Assembly: GCA_013388435.1 (NCBI GenBank)
Contig: JACAFE010000066.1
Location: 1-50,275, forward strand
Direction of reading: 5' to 3'
Source of the DNA: Nitrospirota bacterium
GTDB lineage: Bacteria > Nitrospirota > Thermodesulfovibrionia > Thermodesulfovibrionales > SM23-35
DNA: 50,275 nt
Shown: one piece after another, positions 1 through 8,079 of the stretch
How the letters are laid out: each line of letters starts with the position of its first letter
How positions within the stretch are numbered: the first letter of the stretch is position 1
Notes under the pieces: generated by a model
Seen by the model: the letters and a program-made list of their open reading frames with translations, nothing else
What the model was told of the DNA's origin: nothing
Databases searched by the model: none
Position numbers and translations under genes: made by a program

Positions 1-169
1 CAATATAAAACATATAACCTCTTAATATTTTCTTTTCTTTTCTGCCTTCCTCATTAATATAATAGGTTGGTTCCATAAGTTGTTTGGGTTCGAGATCCCA
101 TAAAATATGTTTCAGTACAGCCTGATCCTCTTTAATATCTTTAAGGCCGGGCATATCTTCAAGCATCAT
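1..169 (-). CDS. Unrecognised protein, N-terminal 56 residues (cut by window edge)
   Basis: The reading frame starts at an ATG whose first bases overlap the stop of the upstream FTR-type gene in an ATGA arrangement, with GGAG about seven bases before it, so it is translationally coupled. It runs off the left edge, so only the N-terminus is seen. It begins MMLEDMPGLKDIKED and is rich in charged residues, with no signal peptide or membrane segment. I do not recognise the family. Its position as fourth gene of a thiol-redox operon suggests a related role, but that is inference only. A second ATG directly follows the first, so the true start may be one codon later. Confidence 0.6.
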   Translation of the reverse strand, partial: MMLEDMPGLKDIKEDQAVLKHILWDLEPKQLMEPTYYINEEGRKEKKILRGYMFYI

Positions 170-504
170 AAATTATCTCCTCTGTCTTTATTCTGTCTTC
201 TTTCAGGGACTTTAACATGTTTGATAGTTCCTTCATTCCATTCTTTTGATACATAAAGTCCACAATAACAACTTCCATAATCTTTAATGTCCGGATCCCT
301 ATAAAGGCAGGGACATATTATATCCTTATCTTTCTCTTTATTGCCAGATGCAAGACGGCATGGACAGGAACGGTATCCATATCTTTGTTCATTAGCAAGA
401 AGCCCTTCAAGAATTTCAAGAACATATTCCTTGTCTTTATTTAATTGAATACCTTGAGATTCAGCGTATTTTGTAAGTACTTCAAATAATCGTTCTTTTG
501 TCAT
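166..504 (-). CDS. Ferredoxin:thioredoxin reductase catalytic-subunit-like protein
   Basis: This 112-residue protein carries the cysteine signature of the FTR beta family: CPC at residues 47-49, CPC at 64-66 and CYC at 79-81. In the family these cysteines hold a [4Fe-4S] cluster next to a redox-active disulfide and pass electrons from ferredoxin to thioredoxin-like partners. The usual third motif is CHC; here the histidine is a tyrosine, and the spacings (14 and 12 residues) differ from the plant/cyanobacterial pattern as I remember it. The gene overlaps the upstream glutaredoxin gene by four bases (ATGA), so the two products are probably partners. No FTR variable (alpha) subunit is visible. 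Cytoplasmic. Confidence 0.85.
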   Translation of the reverse strand: MTKERLFEVLTKYAESQGIQLNKDKEYVLEILEGLLANEQRYGYRSCPCRLASGNKEKDKDIICPCLYRDPDIKDYGSCYCGLYVSKEWNEGTIKHVKVPERRQNKDRGDNL

Positions 505-761
505 TGTAACCCTAATGCTTTTTTGATTGCCTCTTCATCAAAACCTGTTATCACTTCTTCAATTACAATAGTTGGATATGTTGCAGCTGGATTATATTTT
601 TTTACCTCTTTTGACATAAGCCATTGTTCACCGCTGTCAAGCAAATCAACTTCGATATGCTCAAAATTAATCCCCTGTTCTTCAAGAAATTTCTTTGCTC
701 TTTTGCAATTTGGACATGTGCTTAAACCATAAAGTCTCACCTTTTTATTTTGTTCTGCCAT
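501..761 (-). CDS. Glutaredoxin-family protein
   Basis: This 86-residue single thioredoxin-fold domain has the active site CPNC (Cys16 and Cys19) after a first beta strand, a cis-proline segment TYPTIVI near residues 62-68, and a C-terminal helix. It probably reduces or transfers disulfides in the cytoplasm. AGGAGG lies just before the ATG. Its stop overlaps the start of the FTR-type gene, which suggests it is the acceptor or donor of that enzyme. Archaea and anaerobes often pair such glutaredoxins with FTR-type proteins rather than with glutathione. A true glutathione-dependent glutaredoxin is less likely given the neighbour. Confidence 0.88.
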   Translation of the reverse strand: MAEQNKKVRLYGLSTCPNCKRAKKFLEEQGINFEHIEVDLLDSGEQWLMSKEVKKYNPAATYPTIVIEEVITGFDEEAIKKALGLQ

Positions 762-769
762 ATTACCTC

Positions 770-1123
770 CTATGCATTTCCTGCTGGATTATCAGGATGA
801 AGGATATTATACACACCTGGAGCAGATTGTGAAATGTCTTCCATCATCTCCCTGTGTGCTTTTTGAATTACATCAATAGGTAACTTCAGCATTTCGGCGG
901 CATCCTGAAGTGTTTGCCCTTTTGTATAATGCAAATCTGCAATCATAATTTTTAGAGCATCATCTACTATAAATGCCTTTAAATCAGAATCTTTAATATC
1001 AACAGCGTTACAGGCTTCGGTGAAACTCAGGCCATTTGAAAGACCTTTCATTATACGATCCATTGCTTCGTTATAAATAAGAGTTTCAAGTTCAGTATAT
1101 TCCTTATATTTAAAATCATCCAT
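770..1123 (-). CDS. Small helical protein of unknown function
   Basis: This 117-residue protein is all-helical by eye, with no signal peptide, no membrane segment and only one cysteine. Residues about 65-95 (YTKGQTLQDAAEMLKLPIDV) look like a helix-turn-helix, of the kind found in small DNA-binding or protein-binding domains, but this is weak. A strong GGAGG precedes the ATG. It is the first gene of the operon that continues with glutaredoxin and the FTR-type gene eight bases downstream, so it could be the operon's regulator or a partner. I do not recognise the family. Confidence 0.75.
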   Translation of the reverse strand: MDDFKYKEYTELETLIYNEAMDRIMKGLSNGLSFTEACNAVDIKDSDLKAFIVDDALKIMIADLHYTKGQTLQDAAEMLKLPIDVIQKAHREMMEDISQSAPGVYNILHPDNPAGNA

Positions 1124-1204
1124 AAAAACCTCCGTTTTTACTATTATACTATTCTGTAATCTTTCGATTCAAACACACCAAACCATTTATTATAATATAT
1201 TGAA

Positions 1205-1822
1205 ATGGATCCACTTGGGAAAAAAGAACTCATTACCTTCTATGACATGCATTTAAAGAATTTTGGCGACAGGCCACAAGCTGTAAGATGGACACGTGAA
1301 GGCCAAATCAGACGTTATGAAAAATTCCTTGAAATAATTGGCAACTGCAATGACAAATCAATACTTGATTTTGGTTGTGGGAAGGGTGATTTTTATGGCT
1401 TTCTCAATGAAAAAAATATTTCAGTATCTTATTGTGGGATTGATATAAACGAGAATTTGATTTCCCTTGCAAATAAAAAATATAAAGATACACAAGCAAA
1501 ATTCATAGCCATTGATATTGATGAAACCGAGATAGGAAAAATTTTTGATATTGTGATAGCATGCGGAGTTTTTAATTTAAGGATAGCCGGAATCGAAGAA
1601 TTACTAAAACAGACTCTTAAAAAGCTTTTTTCTATTTGTAAAGAATCTTTGCATGCTTGTTTTCTGACAGATTATATTCCTTATAAAGATGTAGAGCTAT
1701 TTTATGTAAAACCCGGAGAAATTCTTGATTTTGTGATTAAGGAAATATCAGAAGATGTGGTACTAAGACATAATAAAGAAGATATATACCTGTCTATATA
1801 CAGAGGAAAAGAAACATTATAA
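1205..1822 (+). CDS. Class I SAM-dependent methyltransferase
   Basis: This 205-residue protein has the glycine-rich SAM-binding motif I ILDFGCGKG at residues 53-61, an acidic motif II end (GIDIN, near residue 80), and the strand IFDIVIACGVF near residues 118-128. The fold is that of a Rossmann methyltransferase; the substrate cannot be told. It has no Shine-Dalgarno sequence, and a perfect TATAAT at 1191-1196 ends only eight bases before the ATG, so the transcript may be leaderless. It stands alone, divergent from the redox operon and convergent with the TPR gene. Confidence 0.85.
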   Translation: MDPLGKKELITFYDMHLKNFGDRPQAVRWTREGQIRRYEKFLEIIGNCNDKSILDFGCGKGDFYGFLNEKNISVSYCGIDINENLISLANKKYKDTQAKFIAIDIDETEIGKIFDIVIACGVFNLRIAGIEELLKQTLKKLFSICKESLHACFLTDYIPYKDVELFYVKPGEILDFVIKEISEDVVLRHNKEDIYLSIYRGKETL

Positions 1823-1841
1823 ACAACATTTTTTATTCGGG

Positions 1842-2357
1842 TCAAAAGGATGCTTTTCCACCTGATTCAACGCCTAATTGCATTACCTTCCTTAAATCTT
1901 CTTTTACATTTTCAGTCATTCCTTTTTTCTCATAAGCTATAGCTCTTTGTTTATAAGCATTGATATTCGATGGATTAAGATTGATTGCTTCCGTAAAATC
2001 CTCTATGGCACGATCCCAGAATCCTTTTTTCATATAAATTATTCCGCGTGCGGTAAAATGATATGAATTATTTGATTCAAGTTTAATTGCTGATGTATAA
2101 TCCTCGAGAGCTCTATCAAGTTGACCCTTAGCTTCATAACAACTTCCTCTTCTTACATATCCGAGAATCAGGTTTTCTTTTAGTTCTTCGGATTTTATTG
2201 CTTTGGTATATAACCTAATTGCCTCGTCATAATTCTCTTCTAATTGAGCTTTTGAAGCAGCAGTTATATCATCTATTGCATCAGCTATTGAAAACAAATG
2301 GCTTGAAATAATCACAAAAAAAACAACTAATAATGAAAAAACAATCTTTCCCCACAT
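1842..2357 (-). CDS. Secreted or anchored TPR-repeat protein
   Basis: This 171-residue protein starts with a short positive stretch and a hydrophobic segment (residues about 5-25) that looks like a signal peptide or N-terminal anchor. It is followed by three to four tetratricopeptide repeats with the usual pattern, for example residues about 47-67 and 115-133 with AIEDFTEAINLNP. Such repeats form a scaffold for protein-protein contacts, here probably in the periplasm. GGGGG precedes the ATG. It is transcribed away from the cytochrome operon terminator. No specific partner can be named. Confidence 0.85.
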   Translation of the reverse strand: MWGKIVFSLLVVFFVIISSHLFSIADAIDDITAASKAQLEENYDEAIRLYTKAIKSEELKENLILGYVRRGSCYEAKGQLDRALEDYTSAIKLESNNSYHFTARGIIYMKKGFWDRAIEDFTEAINLNPSNINAYKQRAIAYEKKGMTENVKEDLRKVMQLGVESGGKASF

Positions 2358-2419
2358 TTATATTTCCCCCAATTTCCTTAAAAGAAAAATCATAATTTAT
2401 ATTTTACTTTTATTATTAA

Positions 2420-2453
2420 AAAAGCGGAATCTGATATTACAGAGACCGCTTTT
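2420..2453 (-). terminator. Rho-independent terminator of the cytochrome operon
   Basis: AAAAGCGG at 2420-2427 pairs with CCGCTTTT at 2446-2453. An inner TCTG/CAGA stem follows a small internal loop. On the minus strand a T-run follows directly. It lies 22 bases past the stop of the b-type cytochrome gene and upstream of the TPR gene. Confidence 0.8.
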
Positions 2454-2475
2454 CTATATTGTATATTTTTAAAAA

Positions 2476-3186
2476 TTAGTGGCTGTGACTTTTATCTTGT
2501 GCATGCGATTCAGAATGTTCCTCATGCCCATGTTCATGACTCTCACCATGTCCATGACCATGATCGTCATGCAATTCCTCATAACCTGTAAACATTGCAG
2601 TTATATGTGCCATTGGTGTGTGTCCAAGTGTTGCCAAGTAAAAGTGGACAATAATAAATGCGCTAAAGAATATCCACAGGAATACATGAATGAGGTCAAT
2701 AATCTGTAAACCTCCTGCAAGATTTACAACAGGCTCAAAGAGTTTTGGATCCCATAATAACATTCCTGTTATAAGTTGAAGCGGGATTAGAGCAACCATA
2801 ATCATAAGATATGAAACCTGCTGCATTGGATTGAATTTATTTTCGAATGTCGAATGATGAGGATTTTCATCACCAACCATAATTCCCCAGCCATAAAATT
2901 TTGCCTGACGCAATGCTTTCTTTGCAAACTCAACAGGACGATGTAAAGGTGGAATGTATATCTTTATATTTCCTGTTGAAAAATAGTAGATAACCCAGAT
3001 GAAGTAATTGAATACAAGTAGCCAGCCAAGCCAGCTGTGGATTTTAACAGCTGTTTGAAAAGAGAAAAAATGAATAGCATTACCGAGTTTTATTTGGGCT
3101 CCAGTGAGTATAAGAATAATAAAGGCTAATGCATTTACCCAGTGCCAAATTCTAATTGGTAGCGGATGAAGAAATATTCGTGTCAT
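2476..3186 (-). CDS. Membrane b-type cytochrome subunit with His-rich tail
   Basis: This 236-residue protein has about four membrane helices, and the opening HPLPIRIWHW is typical of the cytochrome b561 / hydrogenase b-subunit / formate-dehydrogenase gamma family. Histidines in helices 1, 2 and 4 (H7, H14, about H50 and the IVHFYLATLGHTPMAH segment) are likely haem ligands. In this family the protein exchanges electrons between the quinone pool and a periplasmic partner. The last 30 or so residues are an unusual His/Glu/Asp tail (HDDHGHGHGESH and onward) that could bind metal. Its start overlaps the stop of the multihaem cytochrome by one base (TAATG), so they form one complex or chain. Confidence 0.88.
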   Translation of the reverse strand: MTRIFLHPLPIRIWHWVNALAFIILILTGAQIKLGNAIHFFSFQTAVKIHSWLGWLLVFNYFIWVIYYFSTGNIKIYIPPLHRPVEFAKKALRQAKFYGWGIMVGDENPHHSTFENKFNPMQQVSYLMIMVALIPLQLITGMLLWDPKLFEPVVNLAGGLQIIDLIHVFLWIFFSAFIIVHFYLATLGHTPMAHITAMFTGYEELHDDHGHGHGESHEHGHEEHSESHAQDKSHSH

Positions 3187-4871
3187 TATTTCTTACCTCC
3201 CTTCCCCATTCTTCTTAAAGCTCTTATGGGAGAAGTTATGATTCTGAATGATATATGTCCAATAGGAACTGCTATGCCGCCGATTAATGCAACAATAAAG
3301 ATTATATCCAGCAGTTTTACACTTGTACTTCCAAGAACATAAAATTTACTCATCGGGATGATAGAATATACAGAAATAAGCACTTCTTTCTTAGCCGGTA
3401 TAATTAAAGGTTTCCCGTCAGATTTTTTAATAACTATAAATACATTCTGGAAAAGCTCAGCATCAGGCTTATGGCATTTGTCGCAATCCTTAACACCTTC
3501 AGCCTTGCTTGCAATCATATGTGCCTCTGTTGCTTTTTGAACATCCATGTTGCCCGTGAATGTCACACGCACTCCATGTTTGAAAAGCTGAGCAAAAATA
3601 TTCCACATTTCTTTTTGACTGATCATTCCATCTGAATCAGAATCAAGTTTTTTTATAAGTACATCAGGCTCTATCCCAAAAATTTTTGTTAATTCATCAT
3701 CTGATATAGGTTTATTTGTCTTACGGCTGGTAAGTGTTAGATAAATTCCCCTTTCAGCATTTGGAGAATGACAGGCTGCGCATGAAACTGCATCAAAATG
3801 AGCAATTGAAAAAGTTGATAGCTTTACAGGCGGATTATAAAGCCATTTTGTGTGAAGCTTTGCTGCGTCCTTATGGCATTTAAGGCAACCATCTTTTATT
3901 TTTGTAGTCATCTTAGCAGATTCAACATTATGAGCATTGTGGCAGGATGAACAAGCTGGAGCTTTTTCATTTCCTTTAATTCTTGCTTTTCCATGCATGC
4001 TGGCTTCATAAGAAGGACTCATATCAGAATGGCATTTATTGCATGAAACAATACCAATATTTTTATCCTTTTTAGGACTTGCGATTGAATGGTCTCCATG
4101 GCAATCAACACATGAAGGAGCTTTTTCATTTCCTCCTTTTAGCTGGTCAATATGAACACTCATTTCATATAGTTTCGCAGCTTCTTTATGACATTTTCCA
4201 CAAAGCTCGGACGCGGTTATTGTATATGCTCTTCTGCTGTTAAATGACCTTACAGGGTGCTGAGTTTTTGAAAATTCGCTATGGCAGTCTTTGCATAGAA
4301 GTTTTGCATGAACAGATGAGGCAAAAGAATTTTCATCAACATAAACAGATAGAGCTTCTCCATTTTGCATTCTCATGCTTATTTTATTCCTGTGGCATGT
4401 AAGGCAGTAAGCATTTTCCTGAACACCTGCTTTATTAATAGCTGTTGGCCTTATGTAATGTGAACCGTGACATTCAATACATGGTCCCTTTGCTGCCAGA
4501 GCTTTATGAATGGGTTGTCTTTGATTAAGCTGGGCTTCAGTGTGGCAGATTGAGCAATTTCTTGAAACACTTAAAGCATATTCGCTTCTACTTTGAATCC
4601 TTTTTGATTGAGGGTGGTTATCCATATTTATATCAATATGACAACCGCTACAACTTACTTTACCATGCACAGATGCCGCAAATTCGCTGCCATTAATATA
4701 AAGCGACAGGATTTCTTTATTGAGCAGTTTTTTGGTCATAGTTTTGTCTAAATGGCATTGAAGACATAATTTGTTATTTTCGGCAGAGCCTGCTTTTGCA
4801 GCATAAATATACATGGGGTAAAGCATGAAAGAAACTAATAAAAAAATTGACAAGAACTTTTTCTTACACAT
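3186..4871 (-). CDS. 13-haem cytochrome c, membrane-anchored
   Basis: The 561-residue protein has an N-terminal signal peptide (residues about 5-24), thirteen CXXCH haem sites (CLQCH, CSGCH, CSICH, CIECH, CLTCH, CKDCH, CGKCH, CVDCH, CNKCH, CSSCH, CLKCH, CAACH and, after a gap, CDKCH) and one membrane helix near the C-terminus with a basic tail. It should hang in the periplasm and carry electrons to or from the b-type subunit encoded next. Two internal duplications are visible: the segment around haems 1-3 resembles that around haems 5-7, and NEKAPSCVDCH resembles NEKAPACSSCH. Between haems 12 and 13 lies a perfect EF-hand loop, DSDSDGMISQKE. It could serve quinol oxidation, extracellular electron transfer or a terminal reductase. 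Confidence 0.93.
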   Translation of the reverse strand: MCKKKFLSIFLLVSFMLYPMYIYAAKAGSAENNKLCLQCHLDKTMTKKLLNKEILSLYINGSEFAASVHGKVSCSGCHIDINMDNHPQSKRIQSRSEYALSVSRNCSICHTEAQLNQRQPIHKALAAKGPCIECHGSHYIRPTAINKAGVQENAYCLTCHRNKISMRMQNGEALSVYVDENSFASSVHAKLLCKDCHSEFSKTQHPVRSFNSRRAYTITASELCGKCHKEAAKLYEMSVHIDQLKGGNEKAPSCVDCHGDHSIASPKKDKNIGIVSCNKCHSDMSPSYEASMHGKARIKGNEKAPACSSCHNAHNVESAKMTTKIKDGCLKCHKDAAKLHTKWLYNPPVKLSTFSIAHFDAVSCAACHSPNAERGIYLTLTSRKTNKPISDDELTKIFGIEPDVLIKKLDSDSDGMISQKEMWNIFAQLFKHGVRVTFTGNMDVQKATEAHMIASKAEGVKDCDKCHKPDAELFQNVFIVIKKSDGKPLIIPAKKEVLISVYSIIPMSKFYVLGSTSVKLLDIIFIVALIGGIAVPIGHISFRIITSPIRALRRMGKGGKK

Positions 4872-4923
4872 ATAACCCCCTGTGAATTTTAATCAATTTT
4901 TCAAAAGATTTACAAACGTAAAA

Positions 4924-4953
4924 GTTATAGCATATATCAGCAATATAATGCAA
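4924..4953 (-). promoter_or_regulatory. Possible housekeeping promoter of the cytochrome operon
   Basis: On the minus strand TTGCAT (4953-4948) and TATAAC (4929-4924) are separated by 18 bases, about 50 bases upstream of the cytochrome start. Both boxes are near consensus, but the region is AT-rich, so this is a modest call. Confidence 0.4.
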
Positions 4954-5084
4954 GAACATTTTACTATTTATTTAAGATAAATAACTTTTTATAGAATATT
5001 ACGACTAAATCTTCCTTTTTATATTCAAGCATTAACAAAAATCCACATCTATCTAAAAAGATATAGAAATATTTGAATTTTAAA

Positions 5085-5113
5085 TTGACAAAAAAGGTTT
5101 TTTTAAGTTAGAT
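5085..5113 (+). promoter_or_regulatory. Promoter of the tRNA pair
   Basis: A perfect TTGACA at 5085-5090 is followed after 17 bases by TTAGAT at 5108-5113. The predicted start near 5120 lies eight bases before tRNA-Lys. Confidence 0.65.
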
Positions 5114-5127
5114 TATATTTTACCCGA

Positions 5128-5203
5128 GGGCCGCTAGCTCAGCAGGTAGAGCAACGCCCTTTTAAGGCGTGGGTCGTTGGTTCGAATCCAACGCGGCTCA
5201 CCA
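5128..5203 (+). tRNA. tRNA-Lys (anticodon UUU)
   Basis: A complete cloverleaf is seen: acceptor GGGCCGC pairs with GCGGCTC (one G-U pair), the anticodon stem is ACGCC/GGCGT with loop CTTTTAA, and the T arm is GTTGG-TTCGAAT-CCAAC. The anticodon is TTT, and CCA is encoded. Five bases separate it from tRNA-Glu, so the two are co-transcribed. Confidence 0.97.
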
Positions 5204-5208
5204 TTTGC

Positions 5209-5286
5209 GTCCCCATCGTCTAGCCCGGCCTAGGACATTGCCCTTTCAAGGCAGTAACACGGGTTCAAATCCCGTTGGGGACGCCA
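5209..5286 (+). tRNA. tRNA-Glu (anticodon UUC)
   Basis: Acceptor GTCCCCA pairs with TGGGGAC, the anticodon loop is CTTTCAA in a TTGCC/GGCAG stem, and the T arm is ACGGG-TTCAAAT-CCCGT. The anticodon is TTC, the discriminator base is G and CCA is encoded. It follows tRNA-Lys in the same transcript. Confidence 0.97.
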
Positions 5287-5436
5287 ATTTTCAAAATCTT
5301 TTTAATAAGAAAACAAAAGGGCTCAAACCTCTGAACATTAATTGAGACATTTATTCTCAAGTCCTTTATTTTCTGCTCTGAGATGCCATGAAGAAGAATA
5401 TTTCAATAACATTCCAATTTTAGTTTATAATATTCT

Positions 5437-6048
5437 ATGATTGCGATTATTGATTATGGAATGGGCAACCTTCGCAGTGTTGAGAAAGGTTTTCTAAAAG
5501 CAGGAATTGATGCAAGGGTTGTTACCATGCCCAGAGAAATTAATAATGCCGATGCTATAGTATTGCCAGGTGTTGGTGCATTTAGAGATTGTATCGCAAA
5601 CCTCGGGAAAATGAATCTAATTGAGACTATAATTAACTCTATAAAGAAAGGAAAACCCTATCTCGGAATATGCCTCGGCTTACAGATACTTTTCTCTGAA
5701 TCAGAAGAATTCGGTATTCAAAAAGGCATGAATTTATTAAAAGGTAAAGTTGTACGTTTTCGGAGCAGCTTAAAAGTTCCACATATGGGCTGGAATACGG
5801 TAAAATTAGTAAAAAAGCCGCCTGTTTTTAATGGTATCGATGATAATTCTTATTTTTATTTTGTCCATTCCTTTTATGTCAAACCGGATGATGAAGAAAT
5901 TGTTTCAGGTACAACTGATTATGGAATAAATTTTACTTCAATGGTATGGAAAGATAATATTATTGCGACACAATTTCACCCTGAAAAAAGTCAGCAAACT
6001 GGTTTAAAAATTTTGAAAAATTTCGGCGAATTCGTTAAAAAAGCTTAA
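5437..6048 (+). CDS. hisH: Imidazole glycerol phosphate synthase, glutaminase subunit
   Basis: This 203-residue class I glutamine amidotransferase supplies ammonia to HisF in histidine synthesis. It opens with MIAIIDYGMGNLRSVEKG, has the oxyanion loop LPGVGAF, the nucleophile Cys in LGICLGLQ (near residue 80), and the His/Glu pair in FHPEKSQ near the end. The length is normal. The gene stands alone behind two tRNAs, without hisF, hisA or hisB nearby, so the pathway is scattered in this genome. It has no Shine-Dalgarno sequence; TATAAT at 5426-5431 ends five bases before the ATG, which suggests a leaderless transcript. It overlaps the end of the convergent cyclase gene by four bases. Confidence 0.95.
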   Translation: MIAIIDYGMGNLRSVEKGFLKAGIDARVVTMPREINNADAIVLPGVGAFRDCIANLGKMNLIETIINSIKKGKPYLGICLGLQILFSESEEFGIQKGMNLLKGKVVRFRSSLKVPHMGWNTVKLVKKPPVFNGIDDNSYFYFVHSFYVKPDDEEIVSGTTDYGINFTSMVWKDNIIATQFHPEKSQQTGLKILKNFGEFVKKA

Positions 6049-8048
6049 ATCGTCCAAACAGTTGTTCTATCTTTTCCTTCCATTTTTGAACGATAAAGTG
6101 CACGATCCGCGCTTCTTATAATTTCTTTTCTGTTTGCCCCGTCTTCAGGAAAAGAAGCAATACCAATGCTGACGGTAATTGTTTCTTTTGGATATTTCTT
6201 CCAGTTCCTGGGAATCATTTCCCTAACAGCTTTTCTTATTCTTTCCGTAACCAGAAAAGCTTCTTCTTTACCTGTCTGGGGCATAATTACAGCAAATTCC
6301 TCACCCCCAAAACGCGCTATAACATCGCTTACCCTAAGAGTTTCTTTTGCAATAAATGATATTGCTTTTAGCATCTCATCTCCTGAGATATGTCCTTCTG
6401 TATCATTGAAAAGCTTGAAATCATCAATATCAATCATTGCCAGAGAAAATGAAAGATTATGCCTCTCGGATCGGTGAAGTTCTTCAATAAATCTTTCCTC
6501 AAAATATCTTCTGTTAAACAAACCCGTAAGGGAATCTGTAATTGAGAGTTCACGCAAATGTTCGGCAAGATTATAATAATTTGACCTTTCAAGAGCTATA
6601 GTAGCATATGAAGCAAAAGAACGTATCAAAGACATGTCTTCTTCAGAAAAAATTCCGCCAGTAATTTTATCAGCTATATTTAAGACGCCGATTGTTCTAT
6701 CACCTATTTTAAGAGGAATACTTAAAAATGAACCTGTTTTATATTTATATTTTCTGTCCGATTTTATATGATAAATCTTTTCAATATCATCAACAAGCAC
6801 CGGGATTCCCTCTGTAAAAACCTTTCCAGCTATCCCTTCTCCGGGCTTTATTTTTACAGCATCAAAAAGTTTTTTATGAATACCCCTTGCAGCTTTTATA
6901 GTAAGCAATGATGAATTATTCTCTGCCAGAAGCAGAGAACCCTTTTCTGCTTCAGCAAGCCGAACAGATGTTTCGAGTATTGCGTTATAAAGTTCGTCAG
7001 GCTCCATCAATGGTATTATTCTTTCAGCAGCACTCCATAGAGTATTTACATCCCTCAGATATTTTTGATATGCTTCCTGTAATTGTGCCACTCTCAGCAT
7101 TAGACCTGCTGCCCTGCAAGTCTCTGTTATTAATTGAATATCTTCAGCAGATAAGTTAGTATTTATTATATTTAATACCCCGGCTGTTTCATTTCCTGTA
7201 ATAATTGGAAAAACAGAAACTGTAACTATATCTTCGTTTAATCCAGCCCTCATTATATCCATGGCTGAGTCATTATAAACGTAAATTTGTTCTTCTACTG
7301 CTTTTTCGATAAATCCATTTATTTTCAGACTGGTTGTTTTTAAATAATCCCTTAGTTTGCCTGTTGCCAAAATTGGTTCAAGCATTCCATTATTTCTAAT
7401 CAAAATTACGAGACTTTCTGCATTAAAAAAGAAAAGTATCATATCTGATAATATAGAGAATATATTACTTTTCTGATATTCGTCATTAATATCCGAAATA
7501 ATTTCCATCATTATTTTTATTACTCTGTATTTTTTTTCATTAATATTGTATTTGTAATTACCTGTTAGCATTATGGCAAAAATTGATTTAATATGTCGGG
7601 CTGTCTGGATAAAAGAAGAAAGATTTTCTATTATCATCGGCTTGAAACCATTATCTTTTGTTTCTAAAACAGAATAATAAACTTTCTTTTTCTCAATAAA
7701 TCGTTCAAAATCTTTTGATGATAAATATATACCACCTCCTGATATTATGAGAGTATTTTTATTCACACTCACAGGAGCAAAAAAATGGTAACCGCCTTCC
7801 GGTCCTTTAAAAATTGAAACATCGTGAGAAAGAATTGCTTTATTTATAGATTTCCTGACAAATTCATTATATTCGGAAATGCCAGCAGGAGAATACTTAA
7901 TTGTTTTTAATATTTCGGGCTCATTTACTGTTTGCAATATAATATCCCCTTTTGAACTGTATAAAGAAACAGGTATTCCGGCAAGCTTTGCAAGGTGATT
8001 CAATAAAGCGGATAGATTGTCAATATCAAGAAATTCCATCTCTCCCAC
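6045..8048 (-). CDS. Diguanylate cyclase with GAF and N-terminal sensor domains
   Basis: The 667-residue cytoplasmic protein ends in a GGDEF domain (residues about 500-667) with DSLTGLFNRRYF and the active-site motif GGEEF. It should make cyclic-di-GMP from two GTP. An RVSD sits five residues before GGEEF, the standard inhibitory I-site. A canonical GAF domain lies at about 345-500 (GEGIAGKVF, SIPLKIGDRTIGVLN); a second GAF-like region at about 190-310 is weaker. The first 130 residues (LAKLAGIPVSLYSSKGD) recall PocR-type sensor domains. No membrane helices. The frame opens with GTG; an ATG three codons later (8039) is an equally possible start. Confidence 0.92.
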   Translation of the reverse strand: MGEMEFLDIDNLSALLNHLAKLAGIPVSLYSSKGDIILQTVNEPEILKTIKYSPAGISEYNEFVRKSINKAILSHDVSIFKGPEGGYHFFAPVSVNKNTLIISGGGIYLSSKDFERFIEKKKVYYSVLETKDNGFKPMIIENLSSFIQTARHIKSIFAIMLTGNYKYNINEKKYRVIKIMMEIISDINDEYQKSNIFSILSDMILFFFNAESLVILIRNNGMLEPILATGKLRDYLKTTSLKINGFIEKAVEEQIYVYNDSAMDIMRAGLNEDIVTVSVFPIITGNETAGVLNIINTNLSAEDIQLITETCRAAGLMLRVAQLQEAYQKYLRDVNTLWSAAERIIPLMEPDELYNAILETSVRLAEAEKGSLLLAENNSSLLTIKAARGIHKKLFDAVKIKPGEGIAGKVFTEGIPVLVDDIEKIYHIKSDRKYKYKTGSFLSIPLKIGDRTIGVLNIADKITGGIFSEEDMSLIRSFASYATIALERSNYYNLAEHLRELSITDSLTGLFNRRYFEERFIEELHRSERHNLSFSLAMIDIDDFKLFNDTEGHISGDEMLKAISFIAKETLRVSDVIARFGGEEFAVIMPQTGKEEAFLVTERIRKAVREMIPRNWKKYPKETITVSIGIASFPEDGANRKEIIRSADRALYRSKMEGKDRTTVWTI

Positions 8049-8079
8049 AGCTTCTTTCTTAAAATAATACAGAGATTTT

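Noticed and set aside
2479-2709. A 76-residue plus-strand frame rich in Met/Thr opposite the cytochrome tail
   Set aside because: It is the complement of the His-rich tail codons of the b-type subunit, so the pattern is a shadow.
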